From CAZJRQ01 sp964548535 (lineage in GTDB: Bacteria > Bacillota > Clostridia > Oscillospirales > Ruminococcaceae), in NCBI GenBank assembly GCA_964548535.1, contig CAZJRQ010000027.1, forward strand, positions 1 through 32,616: a stretch of 32,616 nucleotides of DNA, read 5' to 3'. Position numbers and translations under genes: made by a program. Below the pieces are notes generated by a model. That model was not told the DNA's origin. It did no database searches and saw only the letters and a list, made by a program, of their open reading frames with translations. Of this stretch, positions 31,252-32,616 are shown piece after piece (position 1 is the stretch's first letter; each line of letters begins with the position of its first letter).

Positions 31252-31761
31252 ATGAGTTGTTTGGGTGTATTGTTTGCGGTTGACGAAGATGTTATAAATC
31301 GTATAAACGGGCTTGAGATGTCTAAGCGTCCGCAGTATATTTCTAACGAGCTTGAGGATATTTATTTTGATGATTATCCTGAACGAACTGCTGAGCTTGA
31401 CAAAGCTTGGGACGCAATGCACAGGACGTTGACTGACGGAAGTTTGTGCTTTGACTGCTCGAACTATCCTAATGGCAACTTGATTTTGGGCGGAGAAATT
31501 CTTTATTATGACGGTGAGGAATATGATGATTATATAATCACAGCAAAGTCACCTGACATGGTTAAGGAACTTGCTGGAAATCTTGAAAAAATCAAGAAAG
31601 CGAACTTTAAAAAGGCGTATTTTGATATAGATAAAACTTATCAAGATGAACTGGATAAAGAAGATTTTGAATACACTTGGGAATATTTTGAGGAAGTTAT
31701 ACCATTTATAAGAAACGCGGCAGCAAAAAATCTATGGGTTTTGTTTACTGTTGACCAATAA
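31252..31761 (+). CDS. DUF1877 (YfbM-like) family protein
   Basis: 169 residues matching DUF1877: starts MSCLGVLFAVDEDVINRI, then DKAWDAMHRTLTDG, the GGEILYYDGEEYDDYIITAKSP block and WEYFEEVIPFIRNAAAKN at the end. The family's function is unknown. It is soluble and acidic. It begins 21 bases after paaK with a weak GGATTGGTG site, and ends 21 bases before the ACT gene, so it is inserted between two genes that are often neighbours. It is presumably co-transcribed. Confidence 0.8.
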   Translation: MSCLGVLFAVDEDVINRINGLEMSKRPQYISNELEDIYFDDYPERTAELDKAWDAMHRTLTDGSLCFDCSNYPNGNLILGGEILYYDGEEYDDYIITAKSPDMVKELAGNLEKIKKANFKKAYFDIDKTYQDELDKEDFEYTWEYFEEVIPFIRNAAAKNLWVLFTVDQ

Positions 31762-31782
31762 AATTTTAGGGAGGTTTTATTT

Positions 31783-32211
31783 ATGACTGTAAAGCAATTA
31801 TCAATTTTTGTAGAAAATCGTCCAGGCAGACTGTCTGCTGTAACAAGACTTTTGGGCGATAATGGAATTAACATTCGTGCAATGAGTATTGCCGACACTA
31901 AAGATTTCGGCATTTTAAGGTTAATCGTAAGCGACGCTGAAAAGGCACATGATGTGCTTAAAAATGACGGCTGTTCACTTACAATAACAAAAGTTTTGGC
32001 AATAAAAATTGCGGATAAGTCAGGCGGACTTGCTGATGCTATTGATGTTCTTTATAAGGAAAACATCAGCGTTGAGTACATGTATGCAGCATTTTTAAAT
32101 GAAAAAGATGAGTCTGCATATTTGATTCTGAGAGTGTCAGATAGCGATGCGGCTATAGAAGTTTTCAAAGAAAACGGTTTCGAAATGCTTTGCCAAAAAG
32201 ACTTGATTTAA
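31783..32211 (+). CDS. tandem ACT-domain protein
   Basis: 142 residues made of two ACT domains: residues ~2-68 (QLSIFVENRPGRLSAVTRLL, then GINIRAMSIADTKDFGILRLIV) and ~70-140 (VLAIKIADKSGGLADAIDVL, then ISVEYMYAAF). ACT domains bind amino acids and regulate enzymes. Stand-alone double-ACT proteins are often encoded beside paaK and ior genes, which suggests a sensor of aromatic amino acids or of pathway flux. GGGAGG lies eight bases upstream of the ATG. The stop codon is directly followed by a GC-rich tandem repeat. Confidence 0.9.
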   Translation: MTVKQLSIFVENRPGRLSAVTRLLGDNGINIRAMSIADTKDFGILRLIVSDAEKAHDVLKNDGCSLTITKVLAIKIADKSGGLADAIDVLYKENISVEYMYAAFLNEKDESAYLILRVSDSDAAIEVFKENGFEMLCQKDLI

Positions 32212-32616
32212 CAGCCCTAGCGCGGGCGGCGCGATGCCCTCGCGGAAAGTTTACTGATTATGGTGACGTTATGTTGCTCGGGTTGGAGATTGTGGTAATT
32301 TGTGTTTTTTGAAAAGTAATACCAATCAATCAGTCACCACGCGGATTTGAACTTTACATGGTAAGTCTAGCGAGGCACGAGCGAATGCGTGATAGGGGTC
32401 CAGGGGCACGCCCCAGGTCCTGGCGCGGACGGCGCGATGCCCTCGTGGAAAGTTTACTGGTTATGGTGATGTTATGTTGCTCGGGTTGGAGATTGTGGTA
32501 ATTTGTGTTTTTTGAAAAGTAATACCAATCAATCAGTCACCACGCGGATTTGAACTTTACATGGTAAGTCTAGCGAGGCACGAGCGAATGCGTGATAGGG
32601 GTCCAGGGGCACGCCC
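32212..32616. repeat. 203-bp GC-rich tandem repeat, at least two copies, running off the window
   Basis: Unit 1 runs from ~32221 to 32423; unit 2 from 32424 to the window edge (193 of 203 bases). Only about four substitutions separate them. Each unit has CGCGGNCGGCGCGATGCC, a TGGTGAC...GTCACCA stem enclosed by AAAGTT...AACTTT, and AGGGGTCCAGGGGCACGCCC. Similarity starts in the bases just after the ACT stop codon. No open frame or tRNA shape is seen. It is much more GC-rich than the rest of the window. Confidence 0.9.

Noticed and set aside
32212..32616. CRISPR array
   Set aside because: The repeat period is 203 bases with no unique spacers and no cas genes in the window.

Overview
The window looks like chromosome of a low-GC, anaerobic, Gram-positive member of the Clostridia, most likely a Ruminococcus-like Oscillospiraceae. 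The support is AT-rich codon use, strong AGGAGG-type ribosome binding sites, lipoprotein signals, a Gram-positive style sorting motif, an AgrC-like kinase, indolepyruvate:ferredoxin oxidoreductase beside phenylacetate-CoA ligase, and many T-tract terminators. This assignment is inference from gene content; no rRNA or tRNA gene was seen.

Layout. Positions 1-3800 hold two large polytopic membrane proteins (a GT-C/GT39-like glycosyltransferase and a DUF2079 protein). Positions 4006-6612 encode a big secreted protein with an internal sorting-signal-like segment and a caspase-like His/Cys pair. Positions 6737-7767 (minus) carry a small unknown protein and a cytidylate-kinase-like protein.

Positions 7915-19270 are the most coherent system. 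A minus-strand sensory operon encodes an AraC-type response regulator, a UrtA/AmiC-family lipoprotein and a membrane PAS histidine kinase. It diverges from a plus-strand operon encoding an aliphatic amidase (amiE) and a complete UrtABCDE-type ABC importer. The sensory lipoprotein and the transport lipoprotein are close paralogues, so the cell appears to use one copy to sense and one to import short amides or urea-like compounds, which AmiE would hydrolyse to ammonia. Both divergent transcripts appear to run into an intrinsic terminator before their first gene, and four TGTAC boxes lie between them, one overlapping the -35 of the amidase promoter.

Positions 19437-21670 hold a small unknown protein and an AgrC-like histidine kinase preceded by an internally deleted LytTR response regulator. 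Positions 21798-25663 (minus) form a housekeeping-like run: rodA, galK, an unknown gene and trmB.

Positions 26085-32211 hold iorA and iorB, separated by two tandemly duplicated membrane-protein genes with a fossil of the iorA 3' end between them. They are followed by paaK, a DUF1877 gene and a double-ACT-domain protein. This set fits interconversion of aryl acids, aryl-CoA and aryl pyruvates, that is, aromatic amino acid synthesis by reductive carboxylation or fermentation. The window ends in GC-rich 203-bp tandem repeats that start directly at the last stop codon and run off the edge.
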